Assembly: GCF_000717335.1 (NCBI RefSeq)
Contig: NZ_JNYZ01000032.1
Span: 38,730-102,729 of the forward strand
Origin: Amycolatopsis jejuensis
Lineage (GTDB): Bacteria > Actinomycetota > Actinomycetes > Mycobacteriales > Pseudonocardiaceae
Length of the DNA: 64,000 bases
Direction: 5' to 3'
The position numbers and the translations under genes are program-made. A model generated the notes under the pieces. It made no database searches. It was not told where the DNA came from and saw only the letters and a program-made list of their open reading frames with translations. Of the stretch, positions 50,307-63,900 are shown in pieces. Each line of letters begins with the position of its first letter. The first letter of the stretch is position 1.

Positions 50307-51245
50307 GAGGAGTTCCGCCAGCAGGGCCGGGTCGATGTTGCCGCCCGAGACGATCGCGACCGTGCGGCCGCCGGGGAGCTCCGCGGAGTGGTGGAGGTAT
50401 GCGGCCGGGGCGGTGGCGCCGCTCGGTTCGGTGACCAGGCGGCCCTGGCGGGCGAGAACCCTTACCGTGTCGCGGATTTCGTCCTCGGTGACCGTGATCA
50501 TGCCGTCCAGTACGCGTTGCAGGTGTGCGAACGTGAGCTCGGACGGCTGCGCGCGCAGGCCGTCGGCGATCGTGCGGGCGCGGTCTTCGATCGGCCAGTC
50601 CACGCGTTTGCCCGCACTCAGGCTTGCCGCGGTGTCGGCGGCCAGCTCCGGTTCCACGCCGTAGACCTTGGCGCCCGGGCACTTCGCCTTGATCGCGGTG
50701 CCGACGCCCGAGGCGAACCCGCCGCCGCTCACCGGGACCAGCACGGTGTCCACGTCCGGCAGGTTCGCGGCGATTTCCAGGCCGACGGTGCCTTGTCCGG
50801 CAATGACGTCCGGGTGGTCGAACGGCGGGATGAGGGTGAGCCCGCGTTCCCGCGCGACCTCGTGTGCGGCCGATTCCCGTTCCGCGATCGGCACTTCCCG
50901 TACTTCCGCACCCCAGCGCCGGGTGGCTTCGACCTTGAGCCGCGGGGTGACGTCGGGTACCACGATCACCGCCGGAATGCCGAAAACCTGCGCCGCGTAA
51001 GCAACTGCCTGCGCGTGGTTACCACTTGAATACGCAACGACCCCGCGTTCCCGTTGCGCGTCGGGCAATGCCGCGATCGCGTTGTACGCGCCGCGGATCT
51101 TGAACGCCCCGATCGGTTGCAGGCTCTCGGGTTTGAGCCACAGCTGACCCGGTGCCCACAGCTGCGGAAGCAACGGCGTGTGCAGTGCGGTGCCCTTCAC
51201 CCGTTCGGCCGCAGCCTCGACGTCGGAGATCGTCACGAATCGCAT
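50301..51245 (-). CDS. Threonine/serine dehydratase-like PLP enzyme
   Basis: A 314-residue fold-type II PLP enzyme. PLP lysine in PIGAFKIRGAYNAIA, SSGNHAQAVAYAAQ, glycine-rich phosphate loop PVSGGGFASGVG and the terminal VSGGNIDPALLAELL. It lacks an ACT domain, so it is a catabolic-type threonine ammonia-lyase or serine racemase-like enzyme. No operon partners. Confidence 0.92.
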   Translation of the reverse strand: MRFVTISDVEAAAERVKGTALHTPLLPQLWAPGQLWLKPESLQPIGAFKIRGAYNAIAALPDAQRERGVVAYSSGNHAQAVAYAAQVFGIPAVIVVPDVTPRLKVEATRRWGAEVREVPIAERESAAHEVARERGLTLIPPFDHPDVIAGQGTVGLEIAANLPDVDTVLVPVSGGGFASGVGTAIKAKCPGAKVYGVEPELAADTAASLSAGKRVDWPIEDRARTIADGLRAQPSELTFAHLQRVLDGMITVTEDEIRDTVRVLARQGRLVTEPSGATAPAAYLHHSAELPGGRTVAIVSGGNIDPALLAELLA

Positions 51246-51376
51246 GCCAAGAGTATGTCAGGAAAGTGTGAGCTTTTAGTCCATCCACTGTGGACAGTCA
51301 ACGTGGCGTCCCTCACGCCGGGGCAACGAAAGGAGCACCTCGGCCGACTTAACCGTTGAGAGAAGCAGGGAAAAGG

Positions 51377-52162
51377 GTGGGAAACGACCAGATCGGGATC
51401 ATGAGCAAGGAGCAGAAGGAAGAACCGGAGGAGAAGAAGGGTCTCCGGATGACCTCGGTGGTGGCCGCGGCACTCGCGGCGGTCACCGCGGCGTTGCTGG
51501 GTTCGACGCTGGGGGTCGCGGGGACGGTGGTCGGTGCCGGGGTGGCGAGCGTGATCACGACCGTCGGCGGCGAGGTGTACCTGCGGTCGCTGCATCGCAC
51601 GCGGGAAGCGGCGAAGAAGGCGCTCGAAACGGCGGGTCAGCGACGCAGCCGGGGCGGGCTCACGCCGGTGAGCGATCCGGGGGACGCGCCCACGATGCAC
51701 CTCAGCACGGACCCGTCGGAAATGCCGACCGTACGGCTGTCCAAGCTACAGGAGCCGGAACCGTCCGGCAGTCTCGGCGAGAAACTGCGCACGATGCGAT
51801 GGCCGTTGATCATCGGGTCCAGCGTGGTGGCGTTCGTGGTCGCGCTGGTGGTGCTGCTCGGCATCGACTGGACCACCAAGGGCACCGTGTCCACCGGGCT
51901 GATCCCGCGCCAGCCGCAGACGAGCCAGGACCGCGAGCCGAGCCACGACGGCGGTTCGAACAACTCGCCGCAGGCGCCGGAGAGCAAGGACGCACCGCCG
52001 GACAATCCGGCGACGGAGCCCACGACTCCGCCGCCGACCACGTCGGAGTCCACGAAGGAGCAGGCGCCGCCGCCGTCGTCGAGCACGAGCTCGCCGTCGA
52101 AGCCGAGCACCACGAGCCAGCCGTCGACGAAGGCCGCGCCGCCGTCGAACGGCGATCAGTGA
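51377..52162 (+). CDS. Membrane protein with two TMs and Ser/Pro/Thr-rich tail
   Basis: About 261 residues, no recognised domain. Charged N-terminus (KEQKEEPEEKKG), TM1 near 31-60 (VVAAALAAVTAALLGSTLGVAGTVVGAGVASVITTV), a cytosolic or external loop, TM2 near 145-165 (WPLIIGSSVVAFVVALVVLLGI), then a low-complexity Ser/Pro/Thr/Lys tail to the end. The tail composition suggests an extracytoplasmic wall-spanning stalk. Possible starts are TTG 51356, GTG 51377 and ATG 51401; I chose 51377 for its purine-rich upstream. Confidence 0.72.
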   Translation: MGNDQIGIMSKEQKEEPEEKKGLRMTSVVAAALAAVTAALLGSTLGVAGTVVGAGVASVITTVGGEVYLRSLHRTREAAKKALETAGQRRSRGGLTPVSDPGDAPTMHLSTDPSEMPTVRLSKLQEPEPSGSLGEKLRTMRWPLIIGSSVVAFVVALVVLLGIDWTTKGTVSTGLIPRQPQTSQDREPSHDGGSNNSPQAPESKDAPPDNPATEPTTPPPTTSESTKEQAPPPSSSTSSPSKPSTTSQPSTKAAPPSNGDQ

Positions 52163-52165
52163 CGC

Positions 52166-52831
52166 TCAGGCCAGCCGGACGCGGAGAGCCTGTGCGGCGG
52201 CTTTCGGGTCGTCGGCTTCGGTGAGCGCCCGGACGACCACGATCCGCGACGCTCCGGCGTCCAGGACTTCGGCCAGCCGGGTCTCGTCGATGCCGCCGAT
52301 GGCGAACCACGGCCGTTCGGTGCCGCTCGCCGCGGTGGAGCGGACCAGGTCGAGGCCCGGCGCGGAGCGGCCCGGTTTGGTCGGCGTCGGCCAGCACGGG
52401 CCGGTGCAGAAGTAGTCCACGCCGTCCTCGGCGGCGGCCGCCGAGGCTTGTTCGGCCGAATGGGTGGATCGGCCGATCACCACGTCGTCGCCGAGGATGC
52501 GGCGGGCGAGCGGTACCGGGATGTCGTCCTGACCGAGGTGCAGCACGTCTGCTCCGACGGCCAGCGCCACGTCCGCGCGGTCGTTCACCGACAGCAGCGC
52601 GCCGTGCCGCGCACACGCGTCGGCCAGCACTTCCAGCGCGGCGATCTCGTGTTTCGCTTCCAGCGGGCTGCCGCCGGTCTTGTCGCGCAGCTGCACGATG
52701 TCGACGCCACCGGCCAGCACCGCGTCGGCGAACTCGGCGAGGTCGCCTCGGGCGGCGCGGGCGTCGGTGCACAGGTAAAGCCGGGCGTCGGCGAGCCGGG
52801 CGCGGATCTGGTCTCCGGTCAGGGCGGGCAT
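52166..52831 (-). CDS. thiE: Thiamine-phosphate synthase ThiE
   Basis: A 221-residue TIM-barrel enzyme joining HMP-PP and thiazole phosphate. Motifs are [67 protein letters not shown] and [32 protein letters not shown]. It is divergent from thiO. Its own short upstream region carries no riboswitch on the minus strand, so only the thiO side is TPP-controlled. Confidence 0.95.
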   Translation of the reverse strand: MPALTGDQIRARLADARLYLCTDARAARGDLAEFADAVLAGGVDIVQLRDKTGGSPLEAKHEIAALEVLADACARHGALLSVNDRADVALAVGADVLHLGQDDIPVPLARRILGDDVVIGRSTHSAEQASAAAAEDGVDYFCTGPCWPTPTKPGRSAPGLDLVRSTAASGTERPWFAIGGIDETRLAEVLDAGASRIVVVRALTEADDPKAAAQALRVRLA

Positions 52832-52868
52832 GGCGGTGACGTTACCCGCGCGCTACGGTGGGGTGGTC

Positions 52869-52955
52869 CGCACGGGAGCCCGGGGCACGGGCTGAGAGGG
52901 AGCTGCCGCTCCGACCGTGGAACCTGATCCGGGTCATGCCGGCGCAGGGAGCGTG
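52869..52955 (+). promoter_or_regulatory. TPP riboswitch (THI element) upstream of thiO
   Basis: Conserved blocks in order: CGGGAGCCC, GGGCTGAGAGGGAGC, CCGTGGAACCTGATCCGGG, and TCATGCCGGCGCAGGGAGCG. The 3' strand of P1 contains AGGGAG, which is also the only ribosome site for the thiO GTG at 52964, so ligand binding would sequester it directly. Confidence 0.95.
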
Positions 52956-52963
52956 ATTCGAAA

Positions 52964-55934
<2,971 letters not shown>

Positions 55935-55945
<11 letters not shown>

Positions 55946-55982
55946 GTTCCACTTGTAGCACGGAAAATGGAAGGGGGCTTCC
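55935..55982. promoter_or_regulatory. Two GGAA/TTCC dyads between the oxidoreductase and TetR genes
   Basis: GTGGAAggcatgTTCCAC (55935-55952) and GGAAGggggCTTCC (55969-55982) lie within the 57-base divergent spacer and the oxidoreductase start. They are candidate TetR operators controlling both genes. The first overlaps the ATG at 55945. Confidence 0.5.
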
Positions 55983-56002
55983 GTTTGGGCTAAAGTGAGA
56001 GA

Positions 56003-56620
56003 GTGCCGGAAAAAACGACTCGGTTGCGCACGGACGCGGCCAACAATCGCGCGCAGATCCTCGACGTCGCCGGGCGCACCTTCGAAACCGAGGGCCTCGG
56101 CGTGTCGATGAGCGAGCTGGCGCGGCGGGCGGGCCTCGGCGTCGCGACGGTGTACCGCCACTTCCCGACCAAGGCCGACCTCGTCGCGGAGGCCTTCGCC
56201 GAGCCGATGGCCGAGTGCGCCGGGATGCTCGACGAGGCGCTCGCCGATCCCGATCCGTGGCGCGCGTTCTGCCGGGTGATCGAAGAAGTGTGCGCGATGC
56301 AGGCACGCAACCACGGGTTTTCGGTCGCGATCGTCACCGCGCTCCCGGACGAGGCCGCCTTCGGGAAGTTCCGTGACCGCGCCGCGCAGGCGTTCGCGGA
56401 GCTGATCCGCCGCGCCAAGGAGGCCGGTACGCTGCGGTCCGATTTCGCGCTGTCCGACCTGCCGTTGATCCTGCTGGCCAACGGCGGCCTGCGGGCCGGC
56501 CCCGACGCAGCGGCCGCGTCCCGGCGGCTCGTGGGGTATCTGCTGCAGTCGTTCCGGGCCGGAACCGCCGAGCCGCTGCCGCCGCCCGCCGACCTGCCGC
56601 TCGACGCGTCAGTGCTCTGA
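56003..56620 (+). CDS. TetR-family regulator
   Basis: 205 residues. HTH: NNRAQILDVAGRTFETEGLGVSMSELARRAGLGVATVYRHFPTKADLVAEAFAEP. C-terminal ligand domain of the TetR_C type with LLANGGLRAGPDAAAASRRLVGYLLQSF. GTG at 56003. Divergent from the MDR oxidoreductase, a common local repressor-target pair. Confidence 0.93.
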   Translation: MPEKTTRLRTDAANNRAQILDVAGRTFETEGLGVSMSELARRAGLGVATVYRHFPTKADLVAEAFAEPMAECAGMLDEALADPDPWRAFCRVIEEVCAMQARNHGFSVAIVTALPDEAAFGKFRDRAAQAFAELIRRAKEAGTLRSDFALSDLPLILLANGGLRAGPDAAAASRRLVGYLLQSFRAGTAEPLPPPADLPLDASVL

Positions 56621-56763
56621 CTCCGAGGTCTCGCTGCGCGAAAGGGCTTCGTTTGGTGATTTCGCCCGCGCTTGACACTGATTGAGCACCGGCAGGCCGT
56701 ATGGTGGACGACACCCTTTCCGGCGCACCCAGCGGCGGGCACCAGCGTCAGAAGGAGCCGATC

Positions 56764-57195
56764 GTGACTCTTTCCTCGGTCCAGGACGTATCCGGCCGAT
56801 TGTTCCTCGCCGTGGGGCGGCTTTCGCGGTCGCTGCGCCAAGCGGGCGTACCCGGGCCGGGCCACGGTTCGATCTCCGCACTCGCCACGCTCGTCCACTT
56901 CGGCGAGCTGCGCTTGGGCGACCTCGCCGCCAAGGAGGGCGTCGCCGCGGCCACGATGTCGCGAATCGTGGCGACGCTGGTGGAAGCCGGTTACGTCACG
57001 CGCGAATCCGACCCGGTCGACCGGCGGGCATGGCTGGCCCGCGCAACGGAGGAAGGCGAACGGCTCGTGTCGGGCGTGCGGTCCACCCGGGTGCAGGAGC
57101 TGAACCGCCGCCTGGACCGGCTGAGCCCGGAAGCGCGGGAGTCGATCATCGCCGCGCTGCCCGCGCTGGAGTCGCTGATCTCGGACGAGGGCTAG
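56764..57195 (+). CDS. MarR-family regulator
   Basis: 143 residues. Winged helix: ISALATLVHFGELRLGDLAAKEGVAAATMSRIVATLVEAGYVTRESDPVDRRAWLARAT. GTG at 56764 is well placed after AGAAGGAG. It lies convergent to thiD1 with a 4-base overlap. Target genes are not evident; the preceding TetR gene is on the same strand but 143 bases away. Confidence 0.9.
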   Translation: MTLSSVQDVSGRLFLAVGRLSRSLRQAGVPGPGHGSISALATLVHFGELRLGDLAAKEGVAAATMSRIVATLVEAGYVTRESDPVDRRAWLARATEEGERLVSGVRSTRVQELNRRLDRLSPEARESIIAALPALESLISDEG

Positions 57196-58025
57196 CGGTC
57201 TTCAGGCGCGAGCCGCCAGAAGGCTGACACGGGGCCGACTTTGGCGCCCATGGGGTACGAGTGCTCCACGGCCTGGGACACGAACCACTTGCCATAGCGC
57301 GCCGCCTCGACGACCGGCATGCCCTTGGCCAACCCGGCGGTAAGCGCGGACGCCATCGTGTCACCCGCGCCGTGCGTGTGCGGGGTTTGCCAGCGCTGGC
57401 CGGGCAGTTCGACGAATGTCGTGCCGTCGAAGAGCAGGTCTACGCATTCCGGGTCGGATTCCAGGTGGCCGCTCTTCACGAGTACGTATTTCGGGCCCAG
57501 CTGGTGTAGCACGAGCGCCGCGGTGCGCATGCCGTGGCGATCGGTGACCGTGAGGCCGGTGAGCAGCCTTACCTCGTCGAGGTTCGGGGTGACGACGGTG
57601 GCCCTCGGCAGGAGTTCGTCGCGGAGGGTGTGGAGTCCGCCGTCGTCGAACAGGGGCTGTCCGGTCATCGAGGCGGCCACCGGATCGACCACGAACGGAA
57701 TTGCGCCGTCCCGGCCGATTCCGGCTTTGTCGCAGGCCGCGGCGACCGCGCGGATGATTTCCGCGGACGCGAGCATGCCCGTCTTCGCCGCGCCCACCCC
57801 CATGTCGGCGGCCACGGCCTCGATCTGCCCGGCGACGATGTGCGGCGGCAGATCCGCGCGGTCGTGCACGCCGAGGGTGTTCTGTACCGTCACCGCGGTG
57901 ACCGCGACCAGGCCGTGCACCCCGCAGGTCAGGAAGGTACGCAGGTCCGCCTGCAGCCCCGCCGCACCGCCGGAGTCGGATCCGGCGATGGTGAGCGCGG
58001 AGGGCGGGCTGGGGTTCTCGGTCAT
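57192..58025 (-). CDS. thiD: Hydroxymethylpyrimidine (phosphate) kinase ThiD, copy 1
   Basis: A 277-residue ribokinase-fold kinase phosphorylating HMP and [82 protein letters not shown] and HTHGAGDTMASALTAGLAKG. It is a paralogue of the product of 59666-60490, both ending with GPVS.FWRLA. It has no riboswitch; a dre-like site lies 18 bases upstream of its ATG. Confidence 0.93.
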   Translation of the reverse strand: MTENPSPPSALTIAGSDSGGAAGLQADLRTFLTCGVHGLVAVTAVTVQNTLGVHDRADLPPHIVAGQIEAVAADMGVGAAKTGMLASAEIIRAVAAACDKAGIGRDGAIPFVVDPVAASMTGQPLFDDGGLHTLRDELLPRATVVTPNLDEVRLLTGLTVTDRHGMRTAALVLHQLGPKYVLVKSGHLESDPECVDLLFDGTTFVELPGQRWQTPHTHGAGDTMASALTAGLAKGMPVVEAARYGKWFVSQAVEHSYPMGAKVGPVSAFWRLAPEDR

Positions 58026-58042
58026 GGGCGCGTCCCGACTTC

Positions 58043-58054
58043 TGGTCTAGTCCA
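58043..58054. promoter_or_regulatory. dre-like (DasR) site between thiD1 and the PI-PLC gene
   Basis: TGGTCTAGTCCA, one mismatch from the symmetric core TGGTCTAGACCA; about 13 of 16 consensus positions match with flanks. It lies 18 bases upstream of thiD1 and 76 bases upstream of the PI-PLC gene. Confidence 0.5.
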
Positions 58055-58129
58055 TTTGGTCAGCTGTGCTTCATTCACAGTCCACCACGATGGCACAGTA
58101 TGCCTTGGTCCGGTGACGAAGGAGACAGG

Positions 58130-59134
58130 ATGAAACTCCACTCGGCGCTCGTGGTGGCCGGAGCCGTACTCACGCTGTTCGTCCCCGCGGTGGCGCAGGC
58201 GGACACTCCGAAGCTCTCGCACGTGACCACGGTCGGCGTGCACAACACCTACGATCCGGCCGCCTACCCGTATCTCGCGCAGGCGCTCGACAACGGTTCT
58301 TCCCTCATCGAACTCGACGTGTGGCCCGATTTCTTCACCCACGAGTGGAAAGTGAGCCACTCCAACCCGTTCGGCAACGGCAACAATTGCGTCGACGCCC
58401 CCGACCTGTACTCCGGCGGCGCGAACAAAGACCTCGAATCCTGCCTCGACGACATCCGTGTCTGGCTCGGGGCACATCCCGGACATTCTCCGATCACTTT
58501 GAAACTCGAGATGAAGACCGGTTTTTCCGCCAATACCGGACTCGGCCCGGAGCAGCTGGACGCAGCCCTGCGCGACCACCTCGGCAGCGCGGTGTTCAAA
58601 CCGGCCGACTTGCTCGGCGGGTACGGCACGCTCGACGAAGCGTCCAAAGCAGACAATTGGCCGTCGGTGGATGCATTGCGAGGCAAGGTGATCACGGAGA
58701 TCATTCCGGGCACGGTCGAGGAGAACAACCCGACTGACACTTTACGCACCGATGTCGAGTACTGCCGTTACCTGTTGGCACAGAAGGCGTCGGGGAAGCT
58801 GGATTCGGTACAGATCTTCCCGACCGTCCACGGCGCGGCCGCCGGTGATCCGCGGGACCAGTATTCCGCGGAACAGAAACCGTGGTTCGTCGTTTTCGAC
58901 GGGGACGCGAGCGAATGGCTCGCGAAGGCCGGAATGTCCTGGTACGACGACAATCACTACTACGTGGTCATGACGGACGCCCAGAATGTCGCCCCGGCCA
59001 TCGACGACCGCAATCCGACCGTAGATCAGGCGAACCAGCGGGTTGTGGAACTGGCCAGGCAGCACGCTTCGGTGGTGACGTCCGATTGGACCGGGCTTTC
59101 CACCGTGTTGCCGCAGGTGGATCCGCGTGGCTAG
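58130..59134 (+). CDS. Secreted phosphatidylinositol-specific phospholipase C-like protein
   Basis: 334 residues. Signal peptide MKLHSALVVAGAVLTLFVPAVAQA, then a PI-PLC X-like domain of the calcium-dependent bacterial type. Catalytic histidines are H38 (TVGVHNTYD) and H77 (WKVSHSN), with ELDVWPDFFT and LKLEMKTGF supplying metal or acid residues. ATG at 58130 after GAAGGAG. Extracellular enzyme; substrate presumably phosphoinositides or glycosyl-PI. Confidence 0.88.
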   Translation: MKLHSALVVAGAVLTLFVPAVAQADTPKLSHVTTVGVHNTYDPAAYPYLAQALDNGSSLIELDVWPDFFTHEWKVSHSNPFGNGNNCVDAPDLYSGGANKDLESCLDDIRVWLGAHPGHSPITLKLEMKTGFSANTGLGPEQLDAALRDHLGSAVFKPADLLGGYGTLDEASKADNWPSVDALRGKVITEIIPGTVEENNPTDTLRTDVEYCRYLLAQKASGKLDSVQIFPTVHGAAAGDPRDQYSAEQKPWFVVFDGDASEWLAKAGMSWYDDNHYYVVMTDAQNVAPAIDDRNPTVDQANQRVVELARQHASVVTSDWTGLSTVLPQVDPRG

Positions 59135-59302
59135 ATGCCCCGACTTACGCATCGCTTTGCCGGGTCAAGGCACTTTCGGGCAAAGCTGGAGAGACCAACT
59201 GCCAGTAGCCGGCGAGGTTGCCTGACAGATTGACAACAACGAACCTAGCTTGGGTTTAGGTCAAGATCAGGAACCGCGAGCGTAAGGAAATGGTGAACCT
59301 GT

Positions 59303-59662
59303 ATGGTGGCAATGCGCAAACTTCTCGCTGCGGCCGCGATGCCGGCAATTGTCGGCTTGGCACTGACCGCTGCCGCCACGCCGAGTGCGGCAGCGACCAC
59401 GTACAACTTCCGGCTTTCCAATTTCTCCGGAACCGTTGCAAACATCTGTGTGTACACCGGAGCAGGCAAAGCCTGCTCCGGACGTTGGGGTACCAATAAG
59501 TCCGAGGTGTTCAAGGTCCAGGCCAACTCCCCGTCCGGCTGGCACTGCTACGCCGAGGTGATCAGCGGAACCGATGCGTCTTCGGTGAACTTCAACCGGA
59601 ATGACGTCAAGGAATGCATCCTGCACGGGACCCTCAAGAAGACTTCGATCGCATTCAAGTAG
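59303..59662 (+). CDS. Small secreted cysteine-containing protein
   Basis: 119 residues. Signal peptide (RKLLAAAAMPAIVGLALTAAATPSAAA) then a mature part of about 88 residues starting TTYNFRLSNFSGTVANICVY, with four cysteines (ICVY, KACSG, WHCYAE, KECIL) consistent with two disulphides. Family unknown. ATG 59303 has AAGGAAA upstream; ATG 59312 is the alternative. An 11-bp perfect inverted repeat lies inside the coding sequence at 59457-59481. Confidence 0.8.
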   Translation: MVAMRKLLAAAAMPAIVGLALTAAATPSAAATTYNFRLSNFSGTVANICVYTGAGKACSGRWGTNKSEVFKVQANSPSGWHCYAEVISGTDASSVNFNRNDVKECILHGTLKKTSIAFK

Positions 59663-59665
59663 TAC

Positions 59666-62136
<2,471 letters not shown>

Positions 62137-62138
62137 TC

Positions 62139-62240
62139 ACTCCCTACGCCGGCATTACCCGGTCAGGTTCATGCGGTCGGTGGCGCCGGGTGTCCCAGGA
62201 CACCAGCCACCCTCTCAGCCCGCCAAGGCGCGAGCTCCCG
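62139..62240 (-). promoter_or_regulatory. TPP riboswitch (THI element) upstream of thiC
   Basis: Read on the minus strand: CGGGAGCTCG, GCGGGCTGAGAGGGTGGC, CGCATGAACCTGACCGGG, TAATGCCGGCGTAGGGAGTG. The final AGGGAG is the ribosome site for the TTG start of thiC, indicating translational control as at thiO. Confidence 0.96.
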
Positions 62241-62465
62241 CGTTGCATTCGGTTGAGGTTCCTCTTCGACGATGCCATGAGGGCGGGGTTGGCACAACCC
62301 TCGTGGGTGGGTCTCGCCTGTGTGGCCCAGGGTCGTTGCGGTGGGTCTTCTGTAGGCCAACTGTTGCGGTGGGGTTCTGTGTTGGCCGGGACTGTTGCGT
62401 GGTGGGGTTCCCCCTTCGGATCGGACACGTTGATCCTTGGCTTTGGCCTGGGGAAGGATGTGTTT

Positions 62466-62753
62466 GTGTCTGGTTCGTCGAGGTATCCGGAGGAGTTTCG
62501 GCGGGACGCGGTCGTGTTGGTGCGGTCCTCGTCGCGTCCGTTGGCGCAGGTGGCTCGTGAGCTGGGGGTGAATCACGAGACTCTGCGGACCTGGGTGCGG
62601 GCTGTGGAGAGGGCGGAGCGGGCCGCGGAAACGGGCAGCGATGCGCAGGAACGCGAGCTGCGCCAGTTGCGGAAGCGGGTCGCCGAACTCGAGAAGGACA
62701 AGGAGATCCTGCGGAAAGCGGCCGCCTATTTCGCGCAGGAGATGGGTCGTTGA
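62466..62753 (+). CDS. IS3-family transposase OrfA
   Basis: 95 residues. HTH YPEEFRRDAVVLVRSSSRPLAQVARELGVNHETLRTWVRA followed by a leucine-zipper coiled coil (ELRQLRKRVAELEKDKEILRKAAAYFAQEMGR). GTG at 62466 follows GGGAAGGA; GTG 62460 is the alternative. It ends in the TTGA overlap with OrfB. Confidence 0.93.
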   Translation: MSGSSRYPEEFRRDAVVLVRSSSRPLAQVARELGVNHETLRTWVRAVERAERAAETGSDAQERELRQLRKRVAELEKDKEILRKAAAYFAQEMGR

Positions 62754-63634
62754 CCTGCAGCTACCGGTTCATCTCCGACCATCGCGACACGTGTGGTGTC
62801 GCTCGGCTGTGTCGTGTCCTGAACGTGCGTCGTCCCGGGTTCTACGAATGGCTCGCATCGACTCCCGCTCGCGACCGGCGAGCCGCGGCCGAGGATCGGC
62901 TGGCTCGCGAGATCACCGGTATCCACGCCGCTCACCGGGGTGCCTATGGGAGTCCGCGGGTCACCGCCGAGCTGCGGCGCCGTGGTGTGGTGGTGAACCA
63001 CAAGAAGATCGAGCGGGTGATGCGGGAACGCGGTATCGCCGGGTTCACCCGGCGACGGCGACACTCACTGACCAAGCCGAACCCGGCCGCGGTTCCCGTC
63101 CCGGACCTGATCCGCCGGGACTTCACCGCCGACGCGCCGGGACAGCGGCTGGTCGGCGACATCACCTACCTCCCCACCGAAGAAGGCTGGCTCTACCTCG
63201 CGACCGTGCTCGACCTGCACACCCGCGAGATCGTCGGGCACGCCCTGGCCGGGCATCAGCGTGCTGATCTGGTGTGTGACGCGATCACCCTCGCCGCGGA
63301 CCGCGGCCTGACCCGCCCGGGCGCGGTGTTCCACTCCGACCGCGGCACCCAATACCGCTCCGCCGAATTCCACCGCACCCTGACCGCACACGGCATCCGC
63401 CCCTCCCTGGGCAGAACCGGATCCTGCTACGACAACGCCGCCGCCGAATCCTTCTTCGCCACCCTCAAAACCGAAATCGGCACCCGCACCTGGACCACCC
63501 GCACACAGGCCCGACAGGCCGTGTTCGCCTACCTCACCTACTACAACCACGACCGCCTGCACTCCACCCTCGGCTACCACACCCCACAAGAAACCCGCAC
63601 CCACTACAGTCCACCCACCACCCACGCAGCATAA
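62750..63634 (+). CDS. IS3-family transposase OrfB (DDE integrase)
   Basis: 294 residues. HTH_21 region HRGAYGSPRVTAELRRRGVVVNHKKIERVMRERGI, then the rve integrase core with catalytic D in LVGDITYLPTEEGWLYLATVLDL, D in VFHSDRGTQYRS and E in CYDNAAAESFFATLKTE. C-terminal YYNHDRLHSTLGYHTP is typical. It starts at TTG 62750 in the -1 frame relative to OrfA. No slippery A6G is visible, so initiation is probably by coupling. Confidence 0.94.
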   Translation: MTCSYRFISDHRDTCGVARLCRVLNVRRPGFYEWLASTPARDRRAAAEDRLAREITGIHAAHRGAYGSPRVTAELRRRGVVVNHKKIERVMRERGIAGFTRRRRHSLTKPNPAAVPVPDLIRRDFTADAPGQRLVGDITYLPTEEGWLYLATVLDLHTREIVGHALAGHQRADLVCDAITLAADRGLTRPGAVFHSDRGTQYRSAEFHRTLTAHGIRPSLGRTGSCYDNAAAESFFATLKTEIGTRTWTTRTQARQAVFAYLTYYNHDRLHSTLGYHTPQETRTHYSPPTTHAA

Positions 63635-63696
63635 AAACCAGTGTCCGATCCACGGGGGGAACCCCAGTGGGGGCACCCCGAAGCCCGATTGTGACG

Positions 63697-63755
63697 ACGT
63701 GCGGAGGGTGCTTGTCAAGGCGGGAAAGATGCCTTGACAAGCACCCTCCGCACGT
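63697..63755. terminator. 25-bp perfect hairpin downstream of the IS element
   Basis: Arms 63697-63721 and 63731-63755 are exact complements (ACGTGCGGAGGGTGCTTGTC...) around the loop GGGAAAGAT. An outer 9-bp pair (CCGAAGCCC near 63678 with GGGCTTCGG at 63759-63767) extends it with a bulge. No U-tract. Probably a strong bidirectional terminator of the genes that flanked the IS site. Confidence 0.65.
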
Positions 63756-63843
63756 GTGGGGCTTCGGATCGGGGTGCAGGGCGGGGGCTGGGTGCCTGGT
63801 CCGGTGGGTGCGTCGGCTGCGGTTCGCGAGGTGGGGGTGAAAG

Positions 63844-63900
63844 CCGTGAAGGGAACCTTCACGGAATGTAAGTCCGTGAAGGGAACCTTGAGGGAATCTG
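63844..63900. repeat. 57-bp palindromic dispersed repeat, copy 2
   Basis: CCGTGAAGG-gaa-CCTTCACGG, spacer AATGTAAGT, then CCGTGAAGGGAACCTTGAGG and GAATCTG. Same order and length as 40461-40517, with only a handful of differences. Confidence 0.8.

Larger units (their letters stand above)
62403..63666 (+). mobile_element. Complete IS3-family insertion sequence
   Basis: A 1264-bp element carrying orfA and orfB. Terminal inverted repeats are at 62403-62428 and 63641-63666: TGGGGTTCCCCC, three mismatched bases, then GGATCGGACAC (23 of 26 match). No clear target duplication: flanks TGG and GTG differ. Inserted about 160 bp upstream of the thiC riboswitch. Both transposase genes look intact. Confidence 0.85.

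Noticed and set aside
59135..59302. Strong promoter with TTGACA at 59230-59235
   Set aside because: The -35 hexamer is perfect, but no acceptable -10 lies at 16-18 bases spacing, so I did not call it.
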